From positions 62,001 to 126,000 of the forward strand of contig NZ_BAABRS010000003.1 in assembly GCF_039545095.1 (NCBI RefSeq): 64,000 nt of DNA. Reading direction: 5' to 3'. Source of the DNA: Fodinibius salicampi (GTDB lineage: Bacteria; Bacteroidota; Rhodothermia; Balneolales; Balneolaceae). The position numbers and the translations under genes were made by a program. The stretch's first letter is position 1; each line of letters begins with the position of its first letter. A model generated the notes under the pieces. It did no database searches. It was not told the origin of the DNA and saw nothing but the letters and a program-made list of their open reading frames with translations. Of this stretch, positions 54,586-63,967 are shown one piece after another.

Positions 54586-56946
54586 TTAGTTAAAGAGGTA
54601 TCGAAATTTTACTTGAAATGCCCGTCCGGGTTTTTGCAGCCTAAAATGGTCATAAGCCTTCGCATCTGTAATATTGGAGAATTCCAGATTGATATTATAC
54701 CGGCCGTTCTCCAGGGAATATCCCAGCTGAAGATCCTGCACATATTGACGCGGAATAACATGCTTGCTGTCATCTGAGCCCAGGCTTGGCCATTTCAGAT
54801 AATATTCTTCTACAAAGTTGCCTCTCCATGTCAAAGACAGTTTATCATCGGGGACAAAGAGTGCATCAAACTTAAGCCCTGCGCCCTGACTGCTCATCAG
54901 GTAGGGAATGTTGGGAATGCGATCACGGTAAACATGGCTGGTTCGTCCGTCCTCATATTTTGAGTTGTTTAAGATATTCTGGTAGGTGATGTTCATATCA
55001 CCAAAAAACAAGCGCTTATATTCATAGCGGACACCCGCCTCAATGCCTGAGCTAATAACCTTACGCTGGTTTATATACTGACTGGTAAGGCCGGTTGCTT
55101 CTATACGGATCAAGTTTTCGGCATCCCGCAAAAAATAGTTGGTTTCTGCCATCAGCCGGTGATTGCCCATGAGTCGGTCGAATTGTATACCAAGATTAAA
55201 ATTGTTGCTGTTCTCGGGAGACAGCTGGGGATTGGATAACAGCAGCAGTCCATCTCCAAATACTTCATATCCATCTGGGAAACGGTACGTCTTTTCAAAA
55301 GAAGATTTCACCTGTAACCCTTCAAAAGGATGGTAGGTAGTGGCAACTCCATAACCCGGCTTAAAAATATTGCTGTTAATTTCAGATCGTTCACCGTCCC
55401 AGTCAACGTCGATAACGCTTGAGTTAAAGAAATACAGTTTTGAAAAAACAGTAGTATTCCAGACATCGTCAAACAGGCTGAGCTTATAGCTCCCGGAAAG
55501 CACTTTCTTGTTTAGCGTATTCGGATCTGCAAAAGCCACAGGATTTGTACTGACTGGATCATGTCCCTCGCGGTTGATGTAACTCTGGGTATAATTTAAC
55601 ACCGCCTCGTGCGTATCATTTAACTGGTACCTCAAATTGAGATTATTCTGGAAAGCCTCATCATTGTACTCAAACAGTGTTTGATCCCAGCTGGACTCTG
55701 CGATATTTTGATTGTTCTTACGGTCAAACTCACCGAGCCAATTGTACGAAACGGCACTAGTATCAACAACACCCGAGTTCCCGTTCAAATAGGAAGCAAA
55801 AACCTTGATACTCAGATTTTGCAGATTTTTACGGTAGGTCAGGGAACCGAGCTTCGTATTGCTTGTAGTATGGACGCGGCCAAAGACCCGATCCATGCTC
55901 ACTCCGTGCTGCACCTCGTCATAATTGTCAGCCAGTGACAAGCCGACCATAATTTCGTCGGCAAAGCTTAATCCACGGAATCCCGTTTCCACTTTAATCA
56001 TCCGCGATTCATAGGCATCATGAAATCGCTCGACCTCCTGCTCCTCGCCATAGGTTCCCGTCTCCGGATCAGGGATGCGCACATCGATGGTATAATTGTT
56101 ATCAGAATAGTTGTAAAAGCCGTTGGTTTTCAGGACGAAACCAGAAGAAGGATGTACATACTGGCCATCGAGCGCCAGTTTGTGAGTATTAAACGAACCC
56201 ACCGTATACGAAGCATCAATATAATGTTGCGGCGACTGCTCCGTCACTAGGTTAACCGCCCCGCCAAGAGCATCTCCGCCCAAGTATACCGGGACGACTC
56301 CCTTATATACTTCCACCCGCTCAATCAGATTCACCGGTATGTTATTGATGCCAAACGTACTTCCATAATTTTCTATCGGCATCCCATCAATAAAGAAACG
56401 TACCTGCCGGCCGGAAAGACCATTGAGCGACAAATTGAATTTCGAACCGAGTCCACCCTCCTTTCGAATATGTATACCCGGATTGGTTTGCAAGACTTCG
56501 TCAACATTGTAACTCGTATTCTCAAGGCTTTTGGTACTAATCGAAGCAATGCTGAAAGCCTCTTCCCGCTTAATTTTAGTCTGCGACTTCCCCTGAACCA
56601 TCACTTCATCCATGATCAGGGTATTTTCATGCAGCGTTATTTGGATACTTCTTTTTTCTCCTTCCCTTAGAACGACTTTTCGATCCTGGGAAATATATCC
56701 TATGGCTGAAATAGTCAGTGTATATTCACCTGGAGTCAATCCATCCAGTTCAAAATAACCTTCCTGATTCGTAGCATCGCCTTTGTTTATGCTTTTTATT
56801 TGAACCGTAATGCCAACCAGCGGTTCGCCTTCAATATCCTGTACATGCCCTGTTATCTTCCCCTCTTTACTCTGGGCAAAGAGTCCACTCATCCCGACAA
56901 GTACAATAATGAGCGATAATAGAGAGACTTTCTTTTCGAATGACAC
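54586..56946 (-). CDS. TonB-dependent receptor with carboxypeptidase-like N-domain (siderophore type)
   Basis: Outer-membrane receptor of 786 residues: signal peptide about 1-24, carboxypeptidase regulatory-like domain about 28-110 (GKITGHVQDIEGEPLVGITV), plug about 120-240 (VDEVLQTNPGIHIRKEGG, VEVYKGVVPVYLGGDALGG), barrel to the terminal Phe-Asn strand. It is the first gene of a three-gene operon with DUF4374 and PepSY genes, the layout of ferric-siderophore uptake in Bacteroidota. A Fur-like inverted repeat lies about 80 nt upstream of the start. Confidence 0.93.
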   Translation of the reverse strand: MSFEKKVSLLSLIIVLVGMSGLFAQSKEGKITGHVQDIEGEPLVGITVQIKSINKGDATNQEGYFELDGLTPGEYTLTISAIGYISQDRKVVLREGEKRSIQITLHENTLIMDEVMVQGKSQTKIKREEAFSIASISTKSLENTSYNVDEVLQTNPGIHIRKEGGLGSKFNLSLNGLSGRQVRFFIDGMPIENYGSTFGINNIPVNLIERVEVYKGVVPVYLGGDALGGAVNLVTEQSPQHYIDASYTVGSFNTHKLALDGQYVHPSSGFVLKTNGFYNYSDNNYTIDVRIPDPETGTYGEEQEVERFHDAYESRMIKVETGFRGLSFADEIMVGLSLADNYDEVQHGVSMDRVFGRVHTTSNTKLGSLTYRKNLQNLSIKVFASYLNGNSGVVDTSAVSYNWLGEFDRKNNQNIAESSWDQTLFEYNDEAFQNNLNLRYQLNDTHEAVLNYTQSYINREGHDPVSTNPVAFADPNTLNKKVLSGSYKLSLFDDVWNTTVFSKLYFFNSSVIDVDWDGERSEINSNIFKPGYGVATTYHPFEGLQVKSSFEKTYRFPDGYEVFGDGLLLLSNPQLSPENSNNFNLGIQFDRLMGNHRLMAETNYFLRDAENLIRIEATGLTSQYINQRKVISSGIEAGVRYEYKRLFFGDMNITYQNILNNSKYEDGRTSHVYRDRIPNIPYLMSSQGAGLKFDALFVPDDKLSLTWRGNFVEEYYLKWPSLGSDDSKHVIPRQYVQDLQLGYSLENGRYNINLEFSNITDAKAYDHFRLQKPGRAFQVKFRYLFN

Positions 56947-57024
56947 GAAACTTGCTTATATTTGTTTAGATCAGTTCTTAATAATGGTCAGAATATACCT
57001 TCTCTACTACAAAAGCTCAACATT

Positions 57025-57045
57025 TATTTAGATTAATTATAAATA
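57025..57045 (-). promoter_or_regulatory. Fur-box-like inverted repeat upstream of the TonB operon
   Basis: TATTTA-N9-TAAATA, perfect 6-bp arms with AT-rich centre GATTAATTA, resembling AT-rich Fur sites of Bacteroidota. It lies about 80 nt upstream of the receptor start codon. The region is AT-rich, so chance is not excluded. Confidence 0.4.
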
Positions 57046-57255
57046 GATATTTTGACTAGATAATCCCACCCAGAAGTGCTTCAAGAGAAAACGCATCTCT
57101 TCTAAGAATAAGACAAGATTAGCACGGACATCCCTGCTGACAGATTCATATACATTTGTTTAATGCTGGCGACACTATTCATCAAAAGGCTTCGTTCTTA
57201 GAGTTTATCAATGCCTCCTTCCTGATATTTAAATAGCAATTCACATATGACAGAA

Positions 57256-57284
57256 ATAAAAAAAGGGCACTCAAAAAGTGCCCC
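57256..57284 (-). terminator. Rho-independent terminator
   Basis: On the minus strand GGGGCACT-TTTTG-AGTGCCCT, an 8-bp stem with one G-T pair, followed by TTTTTT. It lies 44 nt after the stop of the gene at 57328-58464. Confidence 0.85.
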
Positions 57285-57327
57285 TCCAACTTAACCGATA
57301 AGTAATCCTAAATATTTTCCGAACATC

Positions 57328-58464
57328 CTATTCCGTTTTGGGGATTCCTGAGCCAAATGCTAGAGGTGCGAAATTGGAATGCATCAATTTCCATCCGTTA
57401 TCCAGCGTCCATACCTCACTTGCACGGGTTTTATAAGCTACTGGTGTATCACTTCCACTTACAGTATATTCTCCGTCGTTGTTAAAGGTTGTAACCGCAA
57501 CCCTCATATCCGGACTGAAATAAACTTTTAAGTCGCTCACATCCCAGCGATTCCATACTATACCTAGATCTTCCTCTTCAAGTGTTTCATAGAATACGCA
57601 TGGTTCCATATCAGAATTACAGGCAATCATTCCTACATCCTCTGAATAAAACTGTGCCAGATTTTCAATATCATTTTCCATCTGGAATGCTATTCTTTTT
57701 TTGGTCATAGTTTTCAGGCTATCTGTCAGATCCACCTTATTACTCTGACGTAAATATATACCTGCATTTACACCATAACCCGATCCACCCATTGCGGCAT
57801 AATCCAGCGCCATAACCTGATGCTTAAAGGCAGACTCATAATCTCCCATCAACGCATAGTGCTCGGCCATCGAATCATGAGCATTGGGGCCATCATGGGT
57901 GAGAAAAACCTTTTTAACAGTTTCAAGAGCTTTCTCCATGTCCGGCTCTCCATATTCTCCCTGTGCGTAATAATATGACATCGTATTATAAGCTGAAGAT
58001 GCATATTCGGGAAACTCCTGCACATACTTGGTTAATCTATCACCATCTTCAGCACTTAAGCTTGCCAATAAAGAAAAAAGCGGAACCTTTGGATACGCTT
58101 CAGCCATTTCTATTCGAATCTCTGACTCTTCTTCATCCGGAGCTGCCAGTATCTTATGCCAGGCTTTTTCCTGCTCGGTAAAATTTTGTGTATCAAGATC
58201 TTTCACCTGTTGATCACGCGACCCATATTGTCCTCCCAACGCAGCATTGACCTTAACCAACTTGGCCGCACCGCATTTTTCATCAATCATAAGAGCAGCA
58301 TTGGCCATGCCCACTGCTACAGATGATTCAAGATTTACAAGATGAGCAATTGCTTTGTCTGTGATTTTGTTCGATTGCTCATTACATGACGTTTCGGTCA
58401 GCCACTGTGCATTAACCCCCATTGCGATTAGACATAGTCCAATCGTTAAGTAATATTTTTTCAT
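57328..58464 (-). CDS. Exported helical-repeat protein with NTF2/SnoaL-like C-terminus
   Basis: Protein of 378 residues with signal peptide 1-19 (MGVNAQ). The central part (about 85-235) looks like TPR-type helical repeats (SAYNTMSYYYAQGEYGEPDM, DSMAEHYALMGDYESAFKHQ). The last 120 residues look like an NTF2/SnoaL (DUF4440-like) domain (NDIENLAQFYSEDVGMIACN, VWTLDNGWKLMHSNF). No catalytic motif is assigned and its role is unknown. The gene is monocistronic with its own terminator. Confidence 0.75.
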   Translation of the reverse strand: MKKYYLTIGLCLIAMGVNAQWLTETSCNEQSNKITDKAIAHLVNLESSVAVGMANAALMIDEKCGAAKLVKVNAALGGQYGSRDQQVKDLDTQNFTEQEKAWHKILAAPDEEESEIRIEMAEAYPKVPLFSLLASLSAEDGDRLTKYVQEFPEYASSAYNTMSYYYAQGEYGEPDMEKALETVKKVFLTHDGPNAHDSMAEHYALMGDYESAFKHQVMALDYAAMGGSGYGVNAGIYLRQSNKVDLTDSLKTMTKKRIAFQMENDIENLAQFYSEDVGMIACNSDMEPCVFYETLEEEDLGIVWNRWDVSDLKVYFSPDMRVAVTTFNNDGEYTVSGSDTPVAYKTRASEVWTLDNGWKLMHSNFAPLAFGSGIPKTE

Positions 58465-58823
58465 TTTTACCCTCCCATTTATTTTAAGATATGGTGGAAT
58501 ACCACCTGATAAATGACGCTACGAAATAAATACTTATGATTCTAATTAATTTATCCTAAGCATTGGTTTACCCTTCAGGAGATAGAAAATGTGCGGGTAT
58601 ATATTTCAATACCATTTGCAAAATCAATATGGCTCCGATTAACCTGCAGACCTAACAGATGGGAACCGTTTGTTGAGGAATATTAATTGTGTCTGCAACT
58701 AGTTTTCCGGGGAATCCAAAAACCTCAGATCCATTCATCCTCCGTGTTATGTCCGAGACATGAAACCATCCCGGGCAATCTTTTGCATGACTTACCGACC
58801 CTTCCAGACTAGTCTCCGAGACA
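58465..58823. other. Intergenic region, doubtful small frame
   Basis: About 360 bases. A 69-codon minus-strand frame (58652-58861) overlaps the end of the YciI-like gene in another frame and has no recognised family. The decamer TCCGAGACAT occurs twice (58754 and 58813 area). Nothing firm is present. Confidence 0.4.
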
Positions 58824-59312
58824 TTATGGATTTTCTTTACTGATTTGTGAATGGATTTCATTCACCTTTTTGAGACCTGCTGATCCGTACCAGGGATGCA
58901 GTTCCATTTCCAATCGGCCGGCTTGAATGGCCGGATCGGTTTCTGTCAACTCCCTCGCTTCTTCGACTGAAGAAACATCAAAGATATAAATCCCTCGTAA
59001 TTCTCCATCCCCCAAAAATGGGCCAGCCACAATTAATTTACCTTCGGTGGCTAATCTCCGGATATTGCTCATATGACCTTCCTGGAGTTTTTGGGCTGTT
59101 TCTTCATCATGCTCTCGGTTTGGGCCCGATTTTAATAAGGCCACAACATATCTGCGCATCCCATATTCATCTGCCCCCAATTCAGCAGCTAGTTCTTGAT
59201 CATAGCTCAACTCTTCGGATATATTATTTCCATCCTGACTTGCTTCATTTGTACATCCTAAAGCAACTATAGACAATAAAAGTAAAACTGTAACTGATTT
59301 TAAAAATTTCAT
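58824..59312 (-). CDS. YciI-like domain lipoprotein
   Basis: Lipoprotein of 162 residues from ATG 59312 (MKFLKS). A TTG three codons upstream is less likely. Lipobox VALGC (C20). The YciI-like ferredoxin-fold domain covers about 60-150: YVVALLKSGPNREHDEE, HMSNIRRLATEGKLIVAGPF in parts, ARELTETDPAIQAGRLEMEL. YciI-type proteins usually are cytoplasmic, so the exported form is notable. Function is unknown. Confidence 0.88.
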   Translation of the reverse strand: MKFLKSVTVLLLLSIVALGCTNEASQDGNNISEELSYDQELAAELGADEYGMRRYVVALLKSGPNREHDEETAQKLQEGHMSNIRRLATEGKLIVAGPFLGDGELRGIYIFDVSSVEEARELTETDPAIQAGRLEMELHPWYGSAGLKKVNEIHSQISKENP

Positions 59313-59501
59313 GCCAACCAATTTTGTTCAAAAGAATATTTACTATTCAATCTAAATACTTCCGGCATTCAAAAACAAGAGAAGTATTCCCATTTAACAT
59401 TTAATAAGGTTAAAAAAGGCCCACAGGTCGACCAGCCTAGCAAATAACCGGTGCATTAAACTGACTGGTGAGGTACACAGAAAAGGTATAGGCATTGAAC
59501 G

Positions 59502-59729
59502 TTAAATAATAGTGGGCGAATAGTCTTCCAAAACATTGATTAAAGAATCAACAAGCGTCGGAGAAAAATTATCTTCATGGTTAATAATGTGATGAGTAGC
59601 TAAGACAAGTACTTTAGTTTTTTTAATGTTGTCTCCATTGGTGGATAATTCGTCAGAGGATTGGGCAAAAACGGAACTAGAAATTGCAACAACAGAAATA
59701 AGAAAGAAGGTGAAAAATATGCGCTTCAT
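59502..59729 (-). pseudogene. N-terminal fragment of a DUF5694-like exported protein
   Basis: Frame of 75 codons with a clear signal peptide (1-22, SSVFAQ) followed by KKTKVLVLATHHIINHEDN and LINVLEDYSPTII, then a stop. This matches the start of DUF5694 proteins (V-L-L-G-T-x-H-F, then ...PT-x-I), which normally continue for about 200 more residues. No continuation is found downstream in any frame up to the YciI-like gene, so it is most likely a truncated gene. Confidence 0.65.
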
Positions 59730-59812
59730 AATTTAAATGCTCTTTTTCATAAGACCTTTTCCTAATGTTAAAGTATTTAAAACAATACGACCTTATTCTA
59801 ATTTTCCTAAAT

Positions 59813-59820
59813 TATTTTTG
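59813..59820 (+). promoter_or_regulatory. Bacteroidota-type -7 box before the DoxX gene
   Basis: TATTTTTG fits the TAnnTTTG -7 consensus of Bacteroidota. It lies 46 nt upstream of the DoxX start. No convincing -33 TTTG is found at the right distance, so confidence is low. Confidence 0.3.
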
Positions 59821-59866
59821 TATGATAATAAATATTATTTAATTATTAATATGAATAAACAACTTT

Positions 59867-60292
59867 ATGATAAAGAAAGCACTTTCCATACATATTAATA
59901 GCCTTACAAATTCCAGCTTGCCGATATTAGTATTACGACTAGTCGCAGGATTTGCTATTTTTTTTAATCACGGTCTCGGGAAGCTTGGGAATGTTTTTTC
60001 GGGTAACTTTCAATTTGGAGATCCAATCGGGCTCGGTCCAACATTGTCACTGATCCTTGTAGCCTTTGCAGAAGGAATATGTGGTATTTTGGTTATGCTG
60101 GGTCTGGGTACAAGGCTGGCTTCCGCTGTCCTGGTTATTAATTTTATCGTTATAGTCTTTGTTGCCCACGCAGGGGATCCGTTTGGAGACATAGAGGATG
60201 CAGTACTCTTTCTAACCATTTTTATTACTCTTACTCTCCTTGGTGGAGGCAAGTACTCACTTGATAAAATATTATTCCCAAATCATAGATGA
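59867..60292 (+). CDS. DoxX family membrane protein
   Basis: Small membrane protein of 141 residues with four helices (about 20-40, 60-80, 84-105, 112-130). VLRLVAGFAIFFNHGLGKLG and LVAFAEGICGILVMLGLGTR are DoxX family signatures. DoxX proteins are linked to oxidative-stress and thiosulfate/quinone metabolism in a few organisms, with no general role. The ATG follows a very AT-rich leader. Confidence 0.9.
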   Translation: MIKKALSIHINSLTNSSLPILVLRLVAGFAIFFNHGLGKLGNVFSGNFQFGDPIGLGPTLSLILVAFAEGICGILVMLGLGTRLASAVLVINFIVIVFVAHAGDPFGDIEDAVLFLTIFITLTLLGGGKYSLDKILFPNHR

Positions 60293-60836
60293 GAGTTACG
60301 AGATAAAATTATCTTTGGCCGTGTTCAAATGATAAGTGCAACAGCGCGGTGTTTTAATGATTATTGAATAGGATTAAGATAGTCAAATTTTTGTATAGGC
60401 CGAAAGTTGAGATACCCTTCCACTGTTTTTATTTGCTCCTCAGGGATCTTGCGCAGGTCGGTCCTTTTCGGAAAGAATCGCCGAATAACTCAAATACGAT
60501 TCTCGACAGTTCCCTTATCCTGCTAAGTGTAGGGGCGGGTAAAGTAGGTATCGGACATAAATGCCAGACTTCCGTCATCTCTTTGGATTGATCTGCCTCA
60601 CCAACGAGAGCTGCCATCATCTTGGGTCCATCTGTTTACATATTGTCTTTAGATAGTATGTTTACATAACTACGGCATGTTATATTCGCTTTTTTAAAAT
60701 TTTTTGTAAGGATTGGGCTCCAAAAAAATCTTACCTATAACGTTGGCGCCGTGATAGGCCCGGTAAGTATTACCCCATCAAGAGGATACCCCTTGCCTGC
60801 TCACCGATAATACCGCCAGTCCATAAAACAAAATAT
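60293..60836. other. Intergenic region, possible remnants
   Basis: About 540 bases. A minus-strand frame of 63 codons (60429-60620, starting MMAALVGEADQSKEM) is protein-like but has no recognised family and a stop directly upstream of its start region. The sequence may contain decayed genes, as in the flanking regions. Confidence 0.4.
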
Positions 60837-61715
60837 TCAGGGATGGGTATGCCCGGGCTCCGCTATATTTTTCAGAATCAGGACAGACCCAACAATAGCG
60901 ATTATACTAACCAGCGGGATAATTACGATTGCCGGCATGATACTCTGCCCCAGCATCCCCATAGCGATTATCTTCGCCGTCAAAGCCGCCATCATTATGG
61001 AGAGAAATATATAATAGACCGGGGCAAGTAGGTATCCGAATGGCCTCTTTTGCATGAATAATAGTCCCGCTACAAAGGAGAGTGGCAGGAGCAAGCCGAG
61101 GTCCAGTCCCTGTACAATCAGCGTGGTATAGTGCTCAACCTGGACCGGTATGACCGAACCATCCAGCAGTGGAGGAACGACCACTCCCAGCCACATCATT
61201 CCGATGGCCATGCTGTTGAAAATAAGGAAACCTCCCAACCATTTAACCGGGGTCGAGGCCCTAAAACGTTCAGAAAGACTACTCAAATCAATAGAAAGCA
61301 GTGTCTGAACAAAAGCAAAGAAGGAGATTCCAAGCAGGGCCGTATATATGAGAAACAGGATATTATACATGCCCATCACCAAGTAAAATAGGTACGTCAC
61401 TAAAAAATAACCCAAGGTCCCAGCCAAGAGAAACCGTCCCCTCACTGAATTTTTTCTAGCCCATAGAAGAGATATCAACAGTAGGGGAACTGCTACAAAT
61501 AATGTAATATAATCCTGGGCGATGCCCTGTGGCGCCACATCAACCGACATATGCTTGTAGATTCCTTCCCCATACACGGTGACTACCTCTCCGCGGACAC
61601 TCTCTATCTCGTAGGTCCCCGGTCCACCCGAAGAAAAAGCACCCGTTGATGCGGCAATAATGGCCAGCACCATGATAACCGCCGACAGGATCGTTACTGA
61701 TTTTTTGTACCTCAT
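60837..61715 (-). CDS. Multi-helix membrane protein, unknown
   Basis: Protein of 292 residues with about eight hydrophobic helices (about 7-27, 66-85, 95-115, 118-138, 160-180, 200-222, 228-250, 255-282). Between helices 1 and 2 is a beta-rich extracytoplasmic loop (YEIESVRGEVVTVYGEGIYK). GGGAGGTATCTATT precedes the ATG. I do not recognise the family. The last 41 residues are duplicated as a fragment at 51759-51884. Confidence 0.82.
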   Translation of the reverse strand: MRYKKSVTILSAVIMVLAIIAASTGAFSSGGPGTYEIESVRGEVVTVYGEGIYKHMSVDVAPQGIAQDYITLFVAVPLLLISLLWARKNSVRGRFLLAGTLGYFLVTYLFYLVMGMYNILFLIYTALLGISFFAFVQTLLSIDLSSLSERFRASTPVKWLGGFLIFNSMAIGMMWLGVVVPPLLDGSVIPVQVEHYTTLIVQGLDLGLLLPLSFVAGLLFMQKRPFGYLLAPVYYIFLSIMMAALTAKIIAMGMLGQSIMPAIVIIPLVSIIAIVGSVLILKNIAEPGHTHP

Positions 61716-62167
61716 AATAGATACCTCCCGTTGTTAAATTAATTTATCAGCTCTCCTTTAATAAGATATCCCAATGGATTTCCACTTCCATTCTATTTTT
61801 AAAGATGAAATAACCGTGCCAATCCTTATCCGTAATTCATACTCCGCTAAAAATATCCCTGCATTGAGAATATCACGTATTCTTTCACAAATAGGGATGA
61901 GCCGGAACCGAAACAAAGACTGTATCCATTCCACTTCTACTGCAATCCTGCATCATCCGCTCGCTGATATTTGCAGCGATGCAGTATTCCCATTACGATC
62001 CGGAAAGATCTCATCAAGAATAGTGGCAATACCGGTCATTGAAAGGCTATTTCAAAAATCCCTTACCCTCCTTCCTTTTTGGGTACAAAAATTGCATCCT
62101 TAATATATCTTGAGGGTGTCTCACAGAAAAATTTGACCCACAATAGAAGCTTTAATATTTCAGGTGT
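61716..62167. other. Intergenic region, possible decayed gene
   Basis: About 450 bases. On the minus strand a frame starting MTGIATILDEIFPDRN runs to an in-frame TGA after 28 codons and then stays open for about 65 more codons (ending EWKWKSIGISY) up to 48 nt before the membrane protein gene. It may be a broken upstream gene. No family is recognised. Confidence 0.4.
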
Positions 62168-63304
62168 ATGAAACGGCTTTACTATTTCCTTTTTATCATA
62201 GCTACTACAGCAGCTTGTGGCAGCGTAAGCAATCCCGAGGTGGCGGTGAACCAACTTCAGAGTCAATCCGGGATATCGGAGGTGCAGACTGATCGTATCT
62301 TCCATACCCTCCGTTTTTATCCCAACCAGACCCAGCTTTCGATTGCGTTTATTGATGATACCTCCGCCGTATTCTATGGCGCCGTTCGTGCTGCCGATAC
62401 CTTACGGATTACCGATAATAAAGACCTTGTTTTTGAAATCGGCTCCCTATCGAAAGTATTTACCGCTGCGCTGCTTGCGGATCTGGCGTATCAAAATAAG
62501 CTGGCGCTCGACCAGCCCATAAAGGAGCAGCTGGACTTTCCTCTCAATGTCAATGACAGTCTCCGGATTACCTTCAAGCACCTGGCGAACCACACCTCTG
62601 GCCTGCCCCGTCTCCCATCCGGGTTTATCTGGGAATCGATGTGGCACATGGATAATCCTTATAAAGATTATGACGAGGAAAAACTCCGTGATTATATGCG
62701 CAATGAAATGGAGCTGGATCATGTTCCGGGCACCCACTTTCAGTATTCCAATATCGGAGCCGGCATCCTTGGGTATGTGTTAACCCATGTTGAAGATCAA
62801 TCCTACGAAAAAATGCTGCAACAGAGGATATTTCAGCCGTTGGATATGCCTCAGACAACAACACAGCGAACATTGGTTGCGGAGAAACTCGTACCCGGAT
62901 TAACCAAGCGTGGAAATATCGCGACCAACTGGGACCTCGGAGCAATACCCGGGGCGGGAGCCCTTCTCTCTACGGCCGTGGATATGGCCCGGTTTGGATC
63001 AGCCAATTTTGATACCAGTAATAAGGTATTGAACCTACAGCAGCAGAAAACTTTCGGTATAGACGAAAAGATGGATATCGCCCTGGGCTGGTTTATCCTG
63101 AAACAGGATTCCACCACACGCTGGCACTGGCACAACGGGGGCACCGGTGGCTATCGCTCCTCCATGGCACTCGATCTGGACCGCAAAAAAGGAGTGGTCG
63201 TCTTGTCTAATATCTCGGCGGGACACAGCCACGCGGCCCATATTGATTCACTGAGCTTCACCCTGCTCCGAAGTATGGAGCCTGTCCAACAACCACTTAA
63301 CTAA
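62168..63304 (+). CDS. Serine hydrolase of the beta-lactamase class C fold
   Basis: Lipoprotein of 378 residues (TTAACGS, C17). Penicillin-recognising motifs are present: SxxK as S93-L-S-K96 (GSLSKVF), YxN as Y193-S-N195 (FQYSNIG) and an HNG triad at 322-324 in place of KTG. Such exported hydrolases act as esterases or peptidases rather than antibiotic-resistance enzymes. The next gene starts 10 nt downstream, so they form an operon. Confidence 0.92.
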   Translation: MKRLYYFLFIIATTAACGSVSNPEVAVNQLQSQSGISEVQTDRIFHTLRFYPNQTQLSIAFIDDTSAVFYGAVRAADTLRITDNKDLVFEIGSLSKVFTAALLADLAYQNKLALDQPIKEQLDFPLNVNDSLRITFKHLANHTSGLPRLPSGFIWESMWHMDNPYKDYDEEKLRDYMRNEMELDHVPGTHFQYSNIGAGILGYVLTHVEDQSYEKMLQQRIFQPLDMPQTTTQRTLVAEKLVPGLTKRGNIATNWDLGAIPGAGALLSTAVDMARFGSANFDTSNKVLNLQQQKTFGIDEKMDIALGWFILKQDSTTRWHWHNGGTGGYRSSMALDLDRKKGVVVLSNISAGHSHAAHIDSLSFTLLRSMEPVQQPLN

Positions 63305-63314
63305 ATTCACCATC

Positions 63315-63638
63315 ATGCTGCGCATACTTATTCCTCTTATCACGGTAATCCATGGACTTATTCACCTGATGGGCTTCCTGAAGGCTTTTCAGCTGGCAGA
63401 AATTGAACAGCTCAATCTCCCGATATCCAAAGTATCCGGGATCTTCTGGCTGGTGGCCTGCCTGCTAATGCAGGCTACCGCCGGAGGCTATCTCCTTAAG
63501 ATCGATGGGTGGTGGATACTGGGGATGATCGCCCTTGTCATTTCCCAGGTACTTATCTTCTTATACTGGCCCGATGCCAAATTTGGAACGATCGCCAATA
63601 TCATCATTGGCATTGCCATATGGATGAACTTTAGGTAA
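63315..63638 (+). CDS. Small four-helix membrane protein
   Basis: Protein of 107 residues with hydrophobic segments at about 4-24, 36-55, 62-82 and 88-105. HGLIHLMGF near the start is a recurring pattern in small Bacteroidota membrane proteins of unknown role. It follows the serine hydrolase gene by 10 nt and is probably co-transcribed. Confidence 0.8.
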   Translation: MLRILIPLITVIHGLIHLMGFLKAFQLAEIEQLNLPISKVSGIFWLVACLLMQATAGGYLLKIDGWWILGMIALVISQVLIFLYWPDAKFGTIANIIIGIAIWMNFR

Positions 63639-63661
63639 AATAATTGCGCCATACCGGACTG

Positions 63662-63790
63662 ATGGAATCCATCAAAAAAGGGCGAAAGGTGGCGTTGCAG
63701 GTGAACCCCGATCGACTGGAGGAGCTCAAAAACCTTTTCGACGTGCCCATCGACCAAACCACCCGGGAGTGGATGGAGAAGGAGGGTTAA
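63662..63790 (+). CDS. Short ORF of 42 codons, uncertain
   Basis: ATG-started frame (MESIKKGRKVALQVNPDRLE...) ending TREWMEKEG and TAA. It has protein-like codon use and a basic-then-amphipathic pattern, 23 nt after the preceding gene. It could be a small co-transcribed protein or the remainder of a truncated gene. No family is recognised. Confidence 0.4.
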   Translation: MESIKKGRKVALQVNPDRLEELKNLFDVPIDQTTREWMEKEG

Positions 63791-63919
63791 TGAAAACAGA
63801 ATGGAGTTTAAATTATAATTGCTCTCTCTTTGGGCTCCATTAACTTATATACTTAAAGTACCCCCACCCGGACTTTATCTCTATTCTTTTTCATTCATGT
63901 ATTAGGCGTAAATAGTACT

Positions 63920-63943
63920 ATATATGCTTTAAATAGCATATAT
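63920..63943. promoter_or_regulatory. Inverted repeat, candidate operator at right edge
   Basis: ATATATGCT-TTAAAT-AGCATATAT, two 9-bp perfect arms around 6 nt. It lies 24 nt upstream of the promoter-like sequence at 63968-63998 and has no following U-tract, so an operator is likelier than a terminator. Confidence 0.45.
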
Positions 63944-63967
63944 GTGTGTCTTATTCATCGTTTAAAT

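Larger units (their letters stand above)
56947..57327. other. Intergenic region with Fur-like site and terminator
   Basis: About 380 bases between the receptor start and the stop of the next gene upstream. It holds the inverted repeat at 57025-57045 and the terminator at 57256-57284. No gene is seen. Confidence 0.5.

Noticed and set aside
58754..58823. Repeated decamer TCCGAGACAT
   Set aside because: There are only two copies with different flanks and no symmetry. Chance is likely.
58652..58861. 69-codon minus-strand frame overlapping the YciI-like gene
   Set aside because: It overlaps the end of a well-supported gene in another frame, has no recognisable domain, and its start lies inside the YciI coding region.
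61774..62103. Plus-strand frame of 109 codons between the membrane protein and the serine hydrolase
   Set aside because: It lacks a ribosome site and protein-like composition. The opposite strand looks more like a decayed gene.
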